Part shown: one piece after another, positions 21,223 to 29,624 of the stretch
Layout: each line of letters starts with the position of its first letter
How positions within the stretch are numbered: position 1 is the stretch's first letter
Assembly (NCBI RefSeq): GCF_900103805.1
Contig: NZ_FNIB01000012.1
Span: forward strand, 35,304-99,303
Reading direction: 5' to 3'
DNA length: 64,000 nucleotides
Source: Cryobacterium flavum
GTDB lineage: Bacteria > Actinomycetota > Actinomycetes > Actinomycetales > Microbacteriaceae
The notes under the pieces: model-generated
The model's database searches: none
Told to the model about the DNA's origin: nothing
What the model saw: only the letters and a program-made list of their open reading frames with translations
Translations under genes and position numbers: made by a program

Positions 21223-22212
21223 ATGAGTCCTTCCGCAGCCCCCGAGGCGATCCCTGTCATCCTCGATGTTGATACCGGGGTCGATGACGCCCTGGCCATT
21301 CTGTTTGCCCTCGCGCACCCGGGCATCAACGTGCTCGGCATCAGCTGCGTGGCCGGCAACGCCTCCCTCGAGCGCGTCGTCGAAAACACCCTGCGTATTC
21401 TCGACGTAGCGGAGGCCCCATACATTCCGGTCGCGGCCGGAGCCCGCCGCCCCTTGCTCGAACCAGCCCGATCGGCCGCGCATGTCCACGGCGAAAGCGG
21501 CCTCGGCACGCTGCAGCTTCCGCCGACCGACCGCCAGCCGGAGACGATCAGTTCGATCGAGCTCATGCACAGACTGATCCAGGCCAGCCCGCACCCGGTC
21601 ACCCTGGTTGGGCTGGCGCCGCAGACCAACCTTGCACTGCTGTTGCGGCAGTACCCCGACGTCGTGAACAACATCGAGCGCATCGTGTTCATGGGCGGAT
21701 CCACCACGGTCGGCAACGCCACCGCCGTCGCCGAATTCAACGTCTGGCACGACCCGGAAGCCGCGGCCATCGTGCTCGACTCCGGCGTGCCCACGTTCAT
21801 GTACGGTCTCGACGTGTTCAACCAGGTGTCGATCCCGGAGTATGTCGCCGGTGCCCTCGTGCAGAGCGACTCCAACCTCGCCCAGGTCGTCGGTCGACTA
21901 CTCGGCAACCGGATCGCGCTCGGGTCGGGCCGCAACGCCGAATACACGGGCCTCATTGGTGACGCCGGAGCCCTCTGTGCCCTCGTCGATCCCTGCGCCC
22001 TCACCATCGAGATGTTGCCGCTGCGGGTGCAGCTCGCCGGCTACGGGCGCGGACAGACGCTGGTCGACAAGCGCATCCACCCGGGAGAAGACATCGTGCA
22101 CGGGCTGGCGACCGCGTGGGAGGCCGCCGAGGTAGCCCTCGACGTCGACGTCGACCGCTACGTACGCCTGTTCCTCAACACGCTCGGCCTCGGATCGGCG
22201 CTGGAGCAGTAA
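21223..22212 (+). CDS. Inosine/uridine-preferring nucleoside hydrolase
   Basis: The protein has 329 residues. The calcium-binding ribosidase signature D-V-D-T-G-V-D-D-A is at residues 12-20. It is followed by G-I-S-C-V-A-G-N-A, the N-x-x-R-I-L segment, F-M-G-G-S, E-F-N-V-W-H-D-P-E-A-A and a late C-A-L-V-D-P. It cleaves the N-glycosidic bond of ribonucleosides in the cytosol for purine/pyrimidine salvage. It is monocistronic with terminators on both sides. Confidence 0.92.
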   Translation: MSPSAAPEAIPVILDVDTGVDDALAILFALAHPGINVLGISCVAGNASLERVVENTLRILDVAEAPYIPVAAGARRPLLEPARSAAHVHGESGLGTLQLPPTDRQPETISSIELMHRLIQASPHPVTLVGLAPQTNLALLLRQYPDVVNNIERIVFMGGSTTVGNATAVAEFNVWHDPEAAAIVLDSGVPTFMYGLDVFNQVSIPEYVAGALVQSDSNLAQVVGRLLGNRIALGSGRNAEYTGLIGDAGALCALVDPCALTIEMLPLRVQLAGYGRGQTLVDKRIHPGEDIVHGLATAWEAAEVALDVDVDRYVRLFLNTLGLGSALEQ

Positions 22213-22215
22213 CCA

Positions 22216-22241
22216 AGCGGATGCCGCGCGCGGCATCCGCT
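22216..22241. terminator. Bidirectional terminator between convergent genes
   Basis: Perfect 11-base arms built on the AGCGGATGCCG word enclose CGCG. They sit four bases after the nucleoside hydrolase stop and eight bases from the convergent NUDIX-like stop. Confidence 0.85.
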
Positions 22242-22248
22242 CAGCGGG

Positions 22249-22833
22249 TCAGTACAGCTGACCCACGGAGGCCAGGGCCGCGCGCAGCAGGGTGCCGCGA
22301 CCGCCTTCCATCTCGGCGGAGACCCCCGGCGAGGCGGCCTCGGCCGGCGTCATCCAGGTGATTTCGAGCGCGTCCTGGCGGGGGTCGCAGGTGCCGGTTA
22401 CGGGAACGACGTAGGCCAGCGAGACGGCGTGCTGGCGGTCATCCGTGTAGGCGGTGATGCCCGGCATCGGAAAGTATTCGGCGACCGTGAACGGCACAGG
22501 GCTGGCCGGCAGCTGCGGAAAGGCCATCGGACCGAGGTCTTTTTCGAGGTGGCGGAACAGCGCGTCGCGTAGGGTCTCGCCGTAGAGCACGCGGCCGGAG
22601 ACCAGGGTGCGCGTCATCTCGCCGGTAGGACGAGCGCGTAATAAAACGCCGACCTCGACGACCTGACCGAGGCCATCGACCCGCACGGGCACGGCCTCGA
22701 TGTAGAGAATTGGGAGCCGGCGGCGAATCTCGGCGAGTTCGACGTCTTTCAGCCAGCCCGGATTCGTATTCGGGGCTCCCGCGGGGGGCTTCGGCGTCCA
22801 GTCCGGGTCTGGGTCAGGGGTTCGCACGCTCAT
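22249..22833 (-). CDS. NUDIX-like protein (DUF4916 type)
   Basis: The 194-residue protein has a NUDIX-like core: G-R-V-L-Y-G-E-T-L-R-D-A-L-F-R-H-L-E-K-D-L-G aligns with the nudix box, but the catalytic R-E-x-x-E-E is changed to R-H-L-E-K-D. The preceding V-E-V-G-V-L-L-R-A-R-P and the later T-A-Y-T-D-D-R-Q-H-A-V-S-L-A-Y are typical of the DUF4916 group. Classical pyrophosphohydrolase activity is doubtful because one metal ligand is missing. Confidence 0.75.
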   Translation of the reverse strand: MSVRTPDPDPDWTPKPPAGAPNTNPGWLKDVELAEIRRRLPILYIEAVPVRVDGLGQVVEVGVLLRARPTGEMTRTLVSGRVLYGETLRDALFRHLEKDLGPMAFPQLPASPVPFTVAEYFPMPGITAYTDDRQHAVSLAYVVPVTGTCDPRQDALEITWMTPAEAASPGVSAEMEGGRGTLLRAALASVGQLY

Positions 22834-22950
22834 AGTGCCATTCTGTCCTACGCCGGCCTCGGCCGTGCACTCGAGCCGTTACGCGATGTGGAGAACCGGC
22901 GCGGCAATGGAAGTATGGGAGGACACGGCGCCGCGAACCCGGGAGGACCC

Positions 22951-23625
22951 ATGACCACCAGCACCCCCATCGACAACTCGGCCGTACTCTGGTCGGCGAC
23001 CAGCGCCGACCAGGCTGACCGCCCGTTGTTGATCATCATGCACGGCTACGGCTCGCACGAGGGCGACCTGTTCTCGCTGGCCCCGCACCTGCCGCTCGAA
23101 CCGGTGATTGCCGCCCTGCGCGCGCCGCTGCCAGCGCCGCTCCCGGTCACCGACGGCTGGGCCTGGTTTCCGATCAGCGAACCGGGCAGCCCAGACCCGA
23201 CCACCGTCACCGCCGCGGTCAACGCCGTGCTCGACTGGCTCGACGCCCTGCCGCAACAACCGCCATCGATCGGCCTGCTCGGATTCTCGCAGGGCGGAGC
23301 GATGGCGCTCGAACTATTGCGTGCCGCGCCCGACCGGTTCAGTTTCGCGGTGAACCTCTCTGGATTCATCGCGACCGGCCCGCAAATCAGCGACGCCGAG
23401 CTGGCCGAACAGCCGCTTCCGGTGTTCTGGGGGCGCGGTACCGCCGACGGCGTGATTCCGCCCAGCGCGATCGAACGCACCCAGGCCTGGTTGCCCGACC
23501 ACAGCACCCTCACCGAGCGCATCTACGAGGGACTTCCCCACTCGATCTCGCAGGCCGAACTCGGCGACGTGGTGAATTTTCTGCGCACCCAGTACGCCTC
23601 AGTCGCGGCCGAGCCGACCGCCTAA
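22951..23625 (+). CDS. Phospholipase/carboxylesterase-type alpha/beta hydrolase
   Basis: The protein has 224 residues from ATG 22951 behind GGGAGGA (an ATG at 22888 has no ribosome site). Signatures are L-I-I-M-H-G-Y-G-S-H-E (oxyanion region), L-G-F-S-Q-G-G (nucleophile Ser), G-T-A-D-G-V-I-P (acid) and G-L-P-H-S-I-S (His), a complete catalytic triad of the acyl-protein thioesterase-like esterases. It is cytosolic and the substrate is unknown. Confidence 0.88.
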   Translation: MTTSTPIDNSAVLWSATSADQADRPLLIIMHGYGSHEGDLFSLAPHLPLEPVIAALRAPLPAPLPVTDGWAWFPISEPGSPDPTTVTAAVNAVLDWLDALPQQPPSIGLLGFSQGGAMALELLRAAPDRFSFAVNLSGFIATGPQISDAELAEQPLPVFWGRGTADGVIPPSAIERTQAWLPDHSTLTERIYEGLPHSISQAELGDVVNFLRTQYASVAAEPTA

Positions 23626-23633
23626 ACACACGA

Positions 23634-23664
23634 AAAGCGGATGCCGGTCACCGGCATCCGCTTT
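23634..23664. terminator. Bidirectional terminator
   Basis: Perfect 14-base arms AAAGCGGATGCCGG and its complement enclose a three-base loop, with A and T runs at the two ends. They lie between the convergent esterase and DUF5997 genes. Confidence 0.9.
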
Positions 23665-23671
23665 CAGCGGG

Positions 23672-24112
23672 TCAGGAGCGGTCGCGCTTGGCCTGCTCCT
23701 GCGAAGCCTGACGCTCGACGTGCGCCTTCTTAGCGGCGCGCTGGGCGTCGCGGTCTTTCACGGCGATCTGGTCGGCGCGCACGCCGGCCTGGGTGGAACG
23801 TTCCAACACGAGCCAGGCCGGCGGCTGCTGCAGCAGGGCGGCGATCTCAGCGGTGGTCAGCGGGTCGATGATGTCACTGCGGGCCAAGCCGGAGATCGAG
23901 ACGCCGAGCTTGGCGGCGACGACCTGGCGTGGGTGCGGGCCGTTGGCGCGCAGCAGGGTGAGCCATTCCGGCGGGTTAGCCATGAGGTCGGCCAGCTCGG
24001 TGCGGCTGACGAATTCGGTCTGGAACTCGGCCGGTGCCGCGCCCGGCAGAATCCCGAGTTTCTGGGCCGCCGTGGCGGGCTTCATTGTCTGGGGCTTCTT
24101 CTCGGAACTCAT
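23672..24112 (-). CDS. DUF5997 protein
   Basis: The 146-residue protein has A-A-Q-K-L-G-I-L-P, E-W-L-T-L-L-R-A-N-G-P-H-P-R-Q-V-V-A-A-K-L-G-V-S-I-S-G-L-A-R and a basic charged tail. The middle segment looks like a small DNA-binding helix-turn-helix. It is divergent from, and in actinobacteria commonly next to, the LysR-substrate-domain gene that follows, which suggests joint action; the function is unknown. Confidence 0.75.
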   Translation of the reverse strand: MSSEKKPQTMKPATAAQKLGILPGAAPAEFQTEFVSRTELADLMANPPEWLTLLRANGPHPRQVVAAKLGVSISGLARSDIIDPLTTAEIAALLQQPPAWLVLERSTQAGVRADQIAVKDRDAQRAAKKAHVERQASQEQAKRDRS

Positions 24113-24188
24113 TGTTCAAGCGTATAGCCTGAGAGGGCCCTCGTTTGGGCAAATCGACCTCTGCTGCCCTCAACTACTACGAGAAAGG

Positions 24189-25037
24189 ATGCCGGTGAGC
24201 TTTTCCATCGCCTTCGTCGCCGGTGTCACCCCCACCAAATGGACCCGCATCTGGAATGACCGCCGCCCCGACGTTCCCCTCTCCGCGTTTCGCACGGAGC
24301 CCGCGGAGCAGATCGCGGTGCTGCACGACGGCCGGGCCGACGTCAGTCTGGTACGCCTTCCGATCGACGACACCAACCTCAGCGTCATCAACCTGTACAA
24401 CGAGATTCCGGTCGTTGTCGCGTCGAAGGACCACGAAACCCTGCAGGCCGAGACCGTGCTCCTGGCCGACCTGGCGGGTGAACACCTGCTTCAGAACCCG
24501 GACGACGTGCCTGAATGGCGCGATATCGCCGACGAGATTCGGGACGGCACCCGCCGCGCCCTGCCGCCCATGCGTGATCTCGACGAGACGATGGAGCAGG
24601 TTGCCGCCGGCGTCGGCATCATCATCGTTCCGCACTCGATCGCCCGACTGTACGGTCGCAAAGACGTGGTCTCCCGCCCGGTGACGGGGGTCGCCGACAC
24701 CCAGATCGCCCTGGCCTGGATCACCCGCGAGACCAGCGACGACATCGAAGAGTTCATCGGCATCGTGCGCGGGCGCTCCAGGCAGAGCTCGCGAACGGAT
24801 GCCGGTGCCGCCGCCGCGGCATCCGCTGACACCGAAGAGGCACCGGTGCATAGCGATGGCCGCCCGGGAAAACCGCCGCGCAAACCCAAGAAGACCGACA
24901 AAGCCAAGGCCGCGGCCAAAGCCATCCGAGTTGCGGCAGCCAAGGCCAAGCCGGCCGTGCGCAAAAGAACCGAGAGCTCACCCGGCCGCACCCGCCCGAC
25001 CAAGAATCCCAACAAGGGCAAGGGCCGCGGGCACTAG
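24189..25037 (+). CDS. LysR substrate-binding-domain protein without a DNA-binding domain, with basic tail
   Basis: The protein has 282 residues from ATG 24189 (GAGAAAGG upstream). Residues 1 to about 200 form a LysR-type effector domain (F-V-A-G-V-T-P-T-K-W, V-S-L-V-R-L-P-I-D, V-A-A-G-V-G-I-I-I-V-P). No winged helix precedes it. The last 80 residues are low complexity and strongly basic (K-P-K-K-T-D-K-A-K-A-A-A-K-A), like histone H1 tails, and could bind DNA nonspecifically. The divergent DUF5997 gene may supply the specific DNA contact (inference). Confidence 0.8.
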   Translation: MPVSFSIAFVAGVTPTKWTRIWNDRRPDVPLSAFRTEPAEQIAVLHDGRADVSLVRLPIDDTNLSVINLYNEIPVVVASKDHETLQAETVLLADLAGEHLLQNPDDVPEWRDIADEIRDGTRRALPPMRDLDETMEQVAAGVGIIIVPHSIARLYGRKDVVSRPVTGVADTQIALAWITRETSDDIEEFIGIVRGRSRQSSRTDAGAAAAASADTEEAPVHSDGRPGKPPRKPKKTDKAKAAAKAIRVAAAKAKPAVRKRTESSPGRTRPTKNPNKGKGRGH

Positions 25038-25042
25038 AAGAA

Positions 25043-25435
25043 CTAGGGGTTTTTCAGCACCGACAGAATGTTGCCGGACGGGTCGGTGAACCATGCGATG
25101 TCCGGCCCTTGTCCGCCGCCGGCGGCAATTCCCTTGTCATTCTGCTCAAAGCCGTCGTAGCGCAGAAAATCTACGCCGCGTTCGGTGAGTTCGTCGACCG
25201 TGGCATCAAGATCGGTCACCGCGAAATTCAGGATCGTATAGGTCGCCGGCACGAAGTCCGGCTTGGGGTAGACGATGACGGTGGCTCCGCCTGGCAGAGC
25301 TATACGCAGCATGCCCATCTCCCCGACGGAGACTTCGAGGCCGAGGGTTTCGGCATAGAAGGTGTGCGCGGCGTCGAGGTCGGAGACCGCGAAACCACTG
25401 AATCCGGCGACGATACCGACGGCGTGTTCGGTCAT
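25043..25435 (-). CDS. VOC-family (glyoxalase-like) protein
   Basis: The 130-residue protein has two beta-alpha-beta-beta-beta modules: G-F-S-G-F-A-V-S-D-L-D-A-A-H-T-F-Y, then I-L-N-F-A-V-T-D-L-D-A-T-V-D-E-L and the end motif F-T-D-P-S-G-N-I-L-S-V-L. A strong AAGGAG precedes the ATG. It lies 30 bases after the ABC permease gene on the same strand and is probably the last gene of that drug-export operon. Bleomycin-binding or dioxygenase-like activity is possible. Confidence 0.85.
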   Translation of the reverse strand: MTEHAVGIVAGFSGFAVSDLDAAHTFYAETLGLEVSVGEMGMLRIALPGGATVIVYPKPDFVPATYTILNFAVTDLDATVDELTERGVDFLRYDGFEQNDKGIAAGGGQGPDIAWFTDPSGNILSVLKNP

Positions 25436-25465
25436 GAGGTGACTCCTTTGTCGATGAAAGGTCAG

Positions 25466-26365
25466 TCAGCGGGAGCTGATCGACGCGAACTTGCGAATGC
25501 ATAGTGGCACGAACACGAGCAACATCACGGTGATGCCGATAAGAACGGTGAGAATCGGGTTCTGCATGGTCCAGATATCAGGCACCGGCGCGGTTCCGAG
25601 GTTGCCGAAGAGCTGGCGCACCGCCTGCACGAGTGAGGACACCGGGTTCCACTCGGCGAAGAGGCGCAGAGGGGTGGGCAGGGTTTCGCTCGGTACGAAC
25701 GCGTTCGAGACGAAGGTCAGCGGAAACAGAATGAGAAACGACGCATTGTTGATGACTTCGGGGCTCTTCACGCTCATGCCGAGCAGCGCCATCACCCAGC
25801 TGAAGGCGTAGCCGAACAGAAGCAGCAGGCCCACTCCGGCCAGAACCTCCAGCGGCGAGGTGTTCACCCGCCAGCCGACGGCCAGTCCGGTTGCCATCAT
25901 GATCACCATGGAGATGGTGTTGAGCACGAGGTCGCCGTTGGTTCGACCGATCAGCACAGCGGATGCGTTCATCGGCAGGCTCCGAAACCGGTCGATGATG
26001 CCCTCTTTCAGGTCGAGCGCCATGGCAGCTCCCGAGAACGTGGCACCGAACACGACGGTCTGGGCAAAGATGCCCGCCATCAGGAATTGCGTATAGTCGC
26101 TGCCCGCCACGGCGATGGCGCCGCCATAGACCTGACTGAACAGCAGCACGAACATGATCGGTTGGATCACGGCGAATACCAGCATGTCGGGCGACCGCTT
26201 GATCTTGATCAGGTTGCGCTTGGTGACGGTCCAGCCGTCGGAGTACCAGAGCGACAGCGGATTCCACGTCGGTAGCGGCGGCAGGGTGGCCACGCGGGAT
26301 TCACCCGGGGCGAGGCCGGTCGCCATCGGCGACTCTACCGGAACCGAAGCGTGCCTGGCGCTCAT
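25466..26365 (-). CDS. ABC-2 type export permease, DrrB-like
   Basis: The 299-residue protein has six predicted membrane helices and the ABC-2 signature V-F-A-V-I-Q-P-I-M-F-V-L-L-F and L-P-M-N-A-S-A-V-L-I-G-R. It overlaps the ATPase gene by four bases (ATGA). Together they form a daunorubicin/drug-resistance-type exporter; the actual substrate could be a drug, lipid or polymer. Confidence 0.9.
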   Translation of the reverse strand: MSARHASVPVESPMATGLAPGESRVATLPPLPTWNPLSLWYSDGWTVTKRNLIKIKRSPDMLVFAVIQPIMFVLLFSQVYGGAIAVAGSDYTQFLMAGIFAQTVVFGATFSGAAMALDLKEGIIDRFRSLPMNASAVLIGRTNGDLVLNTISMVIMMATGLAVGWRVNTSPLEVLAGVGLLLLFGYAFSWVMALLGMSVKSPEVINNASFLILFPLTFVSNAFVPSETLPTPLRLFAEWNPVSSLVQAVRQLFGNLGTAPVPDIWTMQNPILTVLIGITVMLLVFVPLCIRKFASISSR

Positions 26366-27468
26366 TTCACTTCCGCCAGGTCTGCCGTGTCGGCGTTCGC
26401 CCCGCGCGACTGGTCCCGTTTGGCCTGCGCCCGTTTCGAGAGTTTCGGCCCGTCCGAGTCGTCATCGCTCGCTGTGAGATCGGCTTTGTGCCCGGTGAGC
26501 TTGAGGAAAACGTCGTCGAGCGTGGGACGGCGCATTCCGGCATCGTGCAGGGTGATCTCAGCGGCACGCAAATCGGCGAGCATACTCTGCAGGGCGGTAG
26601 GCCCATCGGTGACGGCAACGTCGACCCCTCGACCGTCGGCGGAGACCGTAGGATCACCCGAGCCGTACCGGGCCAGGATGTCCTGCGCAGCGGCGCTGTC
26701 GGCGGCGTCGACCAGGGCAACCACCACACGGTGTCCACCGATCTGGGCCTTGAGCTGATCAGAAGTGCCCTCGGCGATCACTCGGCCGTCGTCGATGACG
26801 ACGATGTCATCGGCGAGCTGGTCGGCCTCTTCGAGGTATTGCGTGGTCAGCAGCACCGTCGTTCCGTCGGCGACGAGACGCTTGATGACATCCCACAGGG
26901 CGATTCGGCTGCGCGGGTCGAGCCCGGTGGTCGGTTCATCGAGAAAGAGCACTTTGGGATTGATGACAAGCGCTCCGGCGAGGTCAATGCGACGACGCAT
27001 GCCTCCGGAGAACCCCTTGACCGGCCGGTTACCGGCGGCAGTGAGCTCGAACAGGTCGATGAGCTCCTGCGCCCGTTTGCGGGCAGCCGCGCCGCCCAGG
27101 TGGTACAGCCGACCGACCATCTCCAGGTTCTCGAATCCGGTGAGGTTCTCGTCGACGGCGGCATACTGGCCGGAGACCCCGATGATGCGGCGCACCGATT
27201 TGGGGTGGCGCACGACGTCGATTCCGTCGATGACGGCGGTGCCGGCATCCGGTCGAATCAGTGTCGTGAGCATCTTCACGACGGTGGTTTTTCCGGCACC
27301 GTTGGGACCGAGGAGGGCCTTGACCGTGCCACGCGGCACCTGCAGGTCGAGCCCGGCGAGCGCGTGCACCGGACCACTCTTGGATTGGTAGGTCTTGGTC
27401 AGGCCCTGGGCCTCAATGATCACGTGGAATCCTTGCCGTATCGGGGGTGCAATCAGGTTCGATGCCAT
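26362..27468 (-). CDS. ABC exporter ATPase, DrrA-like
   Basis: The protein has 368 residues from ATG 27468 behind GGAGGGG; longer in-frame starts up to 27726 run through the divergent promoter region. It has Walker A G-P-N-G-A-G-K-T-T, the A-L-L-G-P start, signature G-F-S-G-G-M-R-R-R-I-D-L-A, Walker B V-L-F-L-D-E-P-T-T-G-L-D-P and the C-terminal DrrA extension (P-T-L-D-D-V-F-L-K-L-T-G). The last 40 residues are a charged tail. It pairs with the overlapping permease. Confidence 0.93.
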   Translation of the reverse strand: MASNLIAPPIRQGFHVIIEAQGLTKTYQSKSGPVHALAGLDLQVPRGTVKALLGPNGAGKTTVVKMLTTLIRPDAGTAVIDGIDVVRHPKSVRRIIGVSGQYAAVDENLTGFENLEMVGRLYHLGGAAARKRAQELIDLFELTAAGNRPVKGFSGGMRRRIDLAGALVINPKVLFLDEPTTGLDPRSRIALWDVIKRLVADGTTVLLTTQYLEEADQLADDIVVIDDGRVIAEGTSDQLKAQIGGHRVVVALVDAADSAAAQDILARYGSGDPTVSADGRGVDVAVTDGPTALQSMLADLRAAEITLHDAGMRRPTLDDVFLKLTGHKADLTASDDDSDGPKLSKRAQAKRDQSRGANADTADLAEVK

Positions 27469-27743
27469 GCTAGTAATCCCCTCCGACATCGACAACCGCC
27501 CGCCCAATCTTGGTCGGGGCCCAGGCCCCGTCCCCGGGCGAATCTCGAACCCACTTCCCCATAAGAGGTTCGGCGATGCATTGTTTTGCGGCCGCGCCAC
27601 CCGCTGTTCCTGTGAAGATCTCAGGAAGGAGGCCTCTTTCTGGCAGCGACCACGGAGTGTCCTATGCACTGCCGATGAATCGCCCGGGCAGGCCACACGC
27701 CTGTCAGTGTTCATGCGGGGAGACACCCCATGGAGAGGTATTT

Positions 27744-28208
27744 ATGACTACGACCGCCACGCGATCCACTGACGAACGGATGCGGCTCGCTGCAGCTCAT
27801 CCCGACAGCACGACCGCGCGTCTGATCGACCAGCGCCTGCTCACGCGCCGGATCACCGTTGCGCTGTCGCTCGCCGTCATCGGGGCGATTCACATTCTCG
27901 ACCTTCCGAGCAAATTCGCCGAAACTCCCTACCTCGCCTTCGCGTACATCGGAATCATCATTGCCGCAGCCGTGTTGATCGAACGGGTTCTCATCGTGGG
28001 ATCGAGAATCGACTTCCTCGCCGCCGCTGCGCTGTCCGCGGCCGTCATCGTCGGCTTTGTCATCAATCGCACGGTCGGCATGCCGATGGCGACGGGCGAC
28101 ATTGGAAACTGGCTGGAACCGCTTGGCCTGTTGTCACTCGCCGTCGAGTTCTTCGCCATCTGGCAGTCGCTCGTGGCCGCGCTGGTCTACCACCGCAAGG
28201 CGCGCTGA
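27744..28208 (+). CDS. Four-helix membrane protein of unknown function
   Basis: The protein has 154 residues from ATG 27744 with GGAGAGG upstream. After a polar 40-residue N-terminus there are four hydrophobic segments (I-T-V-A-L-S-L-A-V-I-G; L-A-F-A-Y-I-G-I-I-I-A-A-A-V-L; A-A-A-L-S-A-A-V-I-V-G-F; L-G-L-L-S-L-A-V-E-F-F-A-I-W). The 275 bases between it and the divergent exporter ATPase hold promoters but no other gene I can support. Confidence 0.7.
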   Translation: MTTTATRSTDERMRLAAAHPDSTTARLIDQRLLTRRITVALSLAVIGAIHILDLPSKFAETPYLAFAYIGIIIAAAVLIERVLIVGSRIDFLAAAALSAAVIVGFVINRTVGMPMATGDIGNWLEPLGLLSLAVEFFAIWQSLVAALVYHRKAR

Positions 28209-28285
28209 CCATTCGGGCTCACCGTTACGGTGACGCGGTTCCAGCCTGAAAACTGGGCCCGCGTTCGTGAGGTGGGCCCGGGCAC

Positions 28286-28303
28286 GCCCGGCTACAGCCG
28301 GGC
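28286..28303 (-). terminator. Terminator overlapping a stop codon
   Basis: Seven-base arms GCCCGGC and GCCGGGC enclose TGTA on the minus strand. The TAG stop of the GNAT-AAA gene lies in the loop and right arm. Confidence 0.6.
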
Positions 28304-29578
28304 TAGGCGCTCGATGTCCTCGAGGAACTCGGCGGCAACATCGTCGGACACGGTGCGGCGGGTTTCGGAGATCGCCAGGGCATAGTCGTCGGTGCTCGGG
28401 CCGTTGATGACGGGCCCGTCGCCGGAACGATAGAGCGCGTTCTCGAGCGCGTGCTGCGAAGCCCTATGGGCGGCGTACTCGACGTCGGCGGGCGAGAACC
28501 CGTCGCTTTTCTCGACCAGAACGGCGAGGTCGACCTCGCCGGACACGCTTTGAGGAATGTACCGCTCCCAGATGGCCTGGCGAGCGGCGACATCCGGCAG
28601 GCCGATCGGCACGACATAGTCGAAGCGGCCATGCCGGAGGAAGGCGGAGTCGAGCGCGCGAATGAAGTTGGTCGCACAGACCAACAGGCGACCGGGCTGT
28701 TCGCGGAAGGCCGGAATGATCTTGAGCAGCTCGTTGGTGACGCCCTGCATGGCCGACGGCGGTTCGCCGGAGCGCTGGGCGGCGATCTCTTCGACCTCGT
28801 CGATGAACACGACCGCGTGTTCGAGCTCGGAGATCTTCAGAAACGTTTCGCGCAGTGCTCCCGCGAGCCCCTGCGGGTCGGCAGCGAGTCGCGACGGGAA
28901 GACTTCGATGAACGACCACTCCAGGCGGGAGGCGATCGCCTTGGCGAAGGTGGTCTTTCCGGTGCCGGGAGGGCCGAACAACACGACGGCTTTGGGCGGT
29001 GAGACCCCGTATTGCTCGGCGAGTTCGGGCTTGGCCAGCGGCATGACCAACCGGCGCTCGAGCAGTTCCTTCTCGTGCGCCATGCCGCCGACCTTCTGCC
29101 AGAGGTCCCGCGGCAACACCCGGCCGCCAAGCTCGGCGAGCAGCTTGAGCTCCTCGCGCTGCACCGGAATGTGCCGTTCGAAGTAGCGCAGGTTCTTCTT
29201 CACTTCGAATCCGCGGTTGAGAAAGGCATCCACCTTGGTCTCGGATTCGGGCATGAGCGCCGAGAGTTTGGTCATGCCGTGCGGGGCCATCCGGGCTTCC
29301 AGCGCGGCGAGCATGGCCGTGCCGATGCCCTGGCTCTGCCATTTCTCGGCGGTGGCAAGAAAAACGATCCAGCCCTGGGCATGGGCGGCCCGGCCGACGG
29401 CGGCACCGACGACCTCATCGCCGTGCACCGCCACGACGGCGTGGTCCTTCTCGCAGGAGGCGAGTACCTCGGAGAGACCGTAGACCGGCTCCGTGTCGGA
29501 GGCCTTGAGTTCTTCCCACAGGCGCAGAATGCCGTCCAGGTCGTCGGAGTGAAAATCGCGCAATCGCCAGCCAGTCAT
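28292..29578 (-). CDS. GNAT acetyltransferase fused to AAA+ ATPase
   Basis: The protein has 428 residues in one uninterrupted frame. Residues 1 to about 135 are a GNAT fold with the acetyl-CoA loop Q-S-Q-G-I-G-T-A-M (81-89) and the late V-D-A-F-L-N-R-G-F. Residues 150-428 are a classic AAA+ module: Walker A G-P-P-G-T-G-K-T (202-209), Walker B V-V-F-I-D-E (256-261), sensor 1 V-C-A-T-N-F, the Arg-finger region L-R-H-G-R-F-D and a C-terminal helical lid F-S-P-A-D-V-E-Y-A-A. The ATPase is of the FtsH/Cdc48-like class. Substrate unknown; coupling of acetylation to unfolding is inference. Confidence 0.88.
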   Translation of the reverse strand: MTGWRLRDFHSDDLDGILRLWEELKASDTEPVYGLSEVLASCEKDHAVVAVHGDEVVGAAVGRAAHAQGWIVFLATAEKWQSQGIGTAMLAALEARMAPHGMTKLSALMPESETKVDAFLNRGFEVKKNLRYFERHIPVQREELKLLAELGGRVLPRDLWQKVGGMAHEKELLERRLVMPLAKPELAEQYGVSPPKAVVLFGPPGTGKTTFAKAIASRLEWSFIEVFPSRLAADPQGLAGALRETFLKISELEHAVVFIDEVEEIAAQRSGEPPSAMQGVTNELLKIIPAFREQPGRLLVCATNFIRALDSAFLRHGRFDYVVPIGLPDVAARQAIWERYIPQSVSGEVDLAVLVEKSDGFSPADVEYAAHRASQHALENALYRSGDGPVINGPSTDDYALAISETRRTVSDDVAAEFLEDIERLARL

Positions 29579-29624
29579 CGTGAACCTCGCATTGTTGGTT
29601 GTGCTGCCAATCTATTGCACCCAC

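Noticed and set aside
26488..27564. Plus-strand frame over the exporter ATPase
   Set aside because: Mirror of a gene with all ABC ATPase motifs; no motif of its own.
27469..27726. N-terminal extension of the ABC exporter ATPase
   Set aside because: The added residues have no homology-like features, and GGAGGGG sits before the later ATG at 27468.
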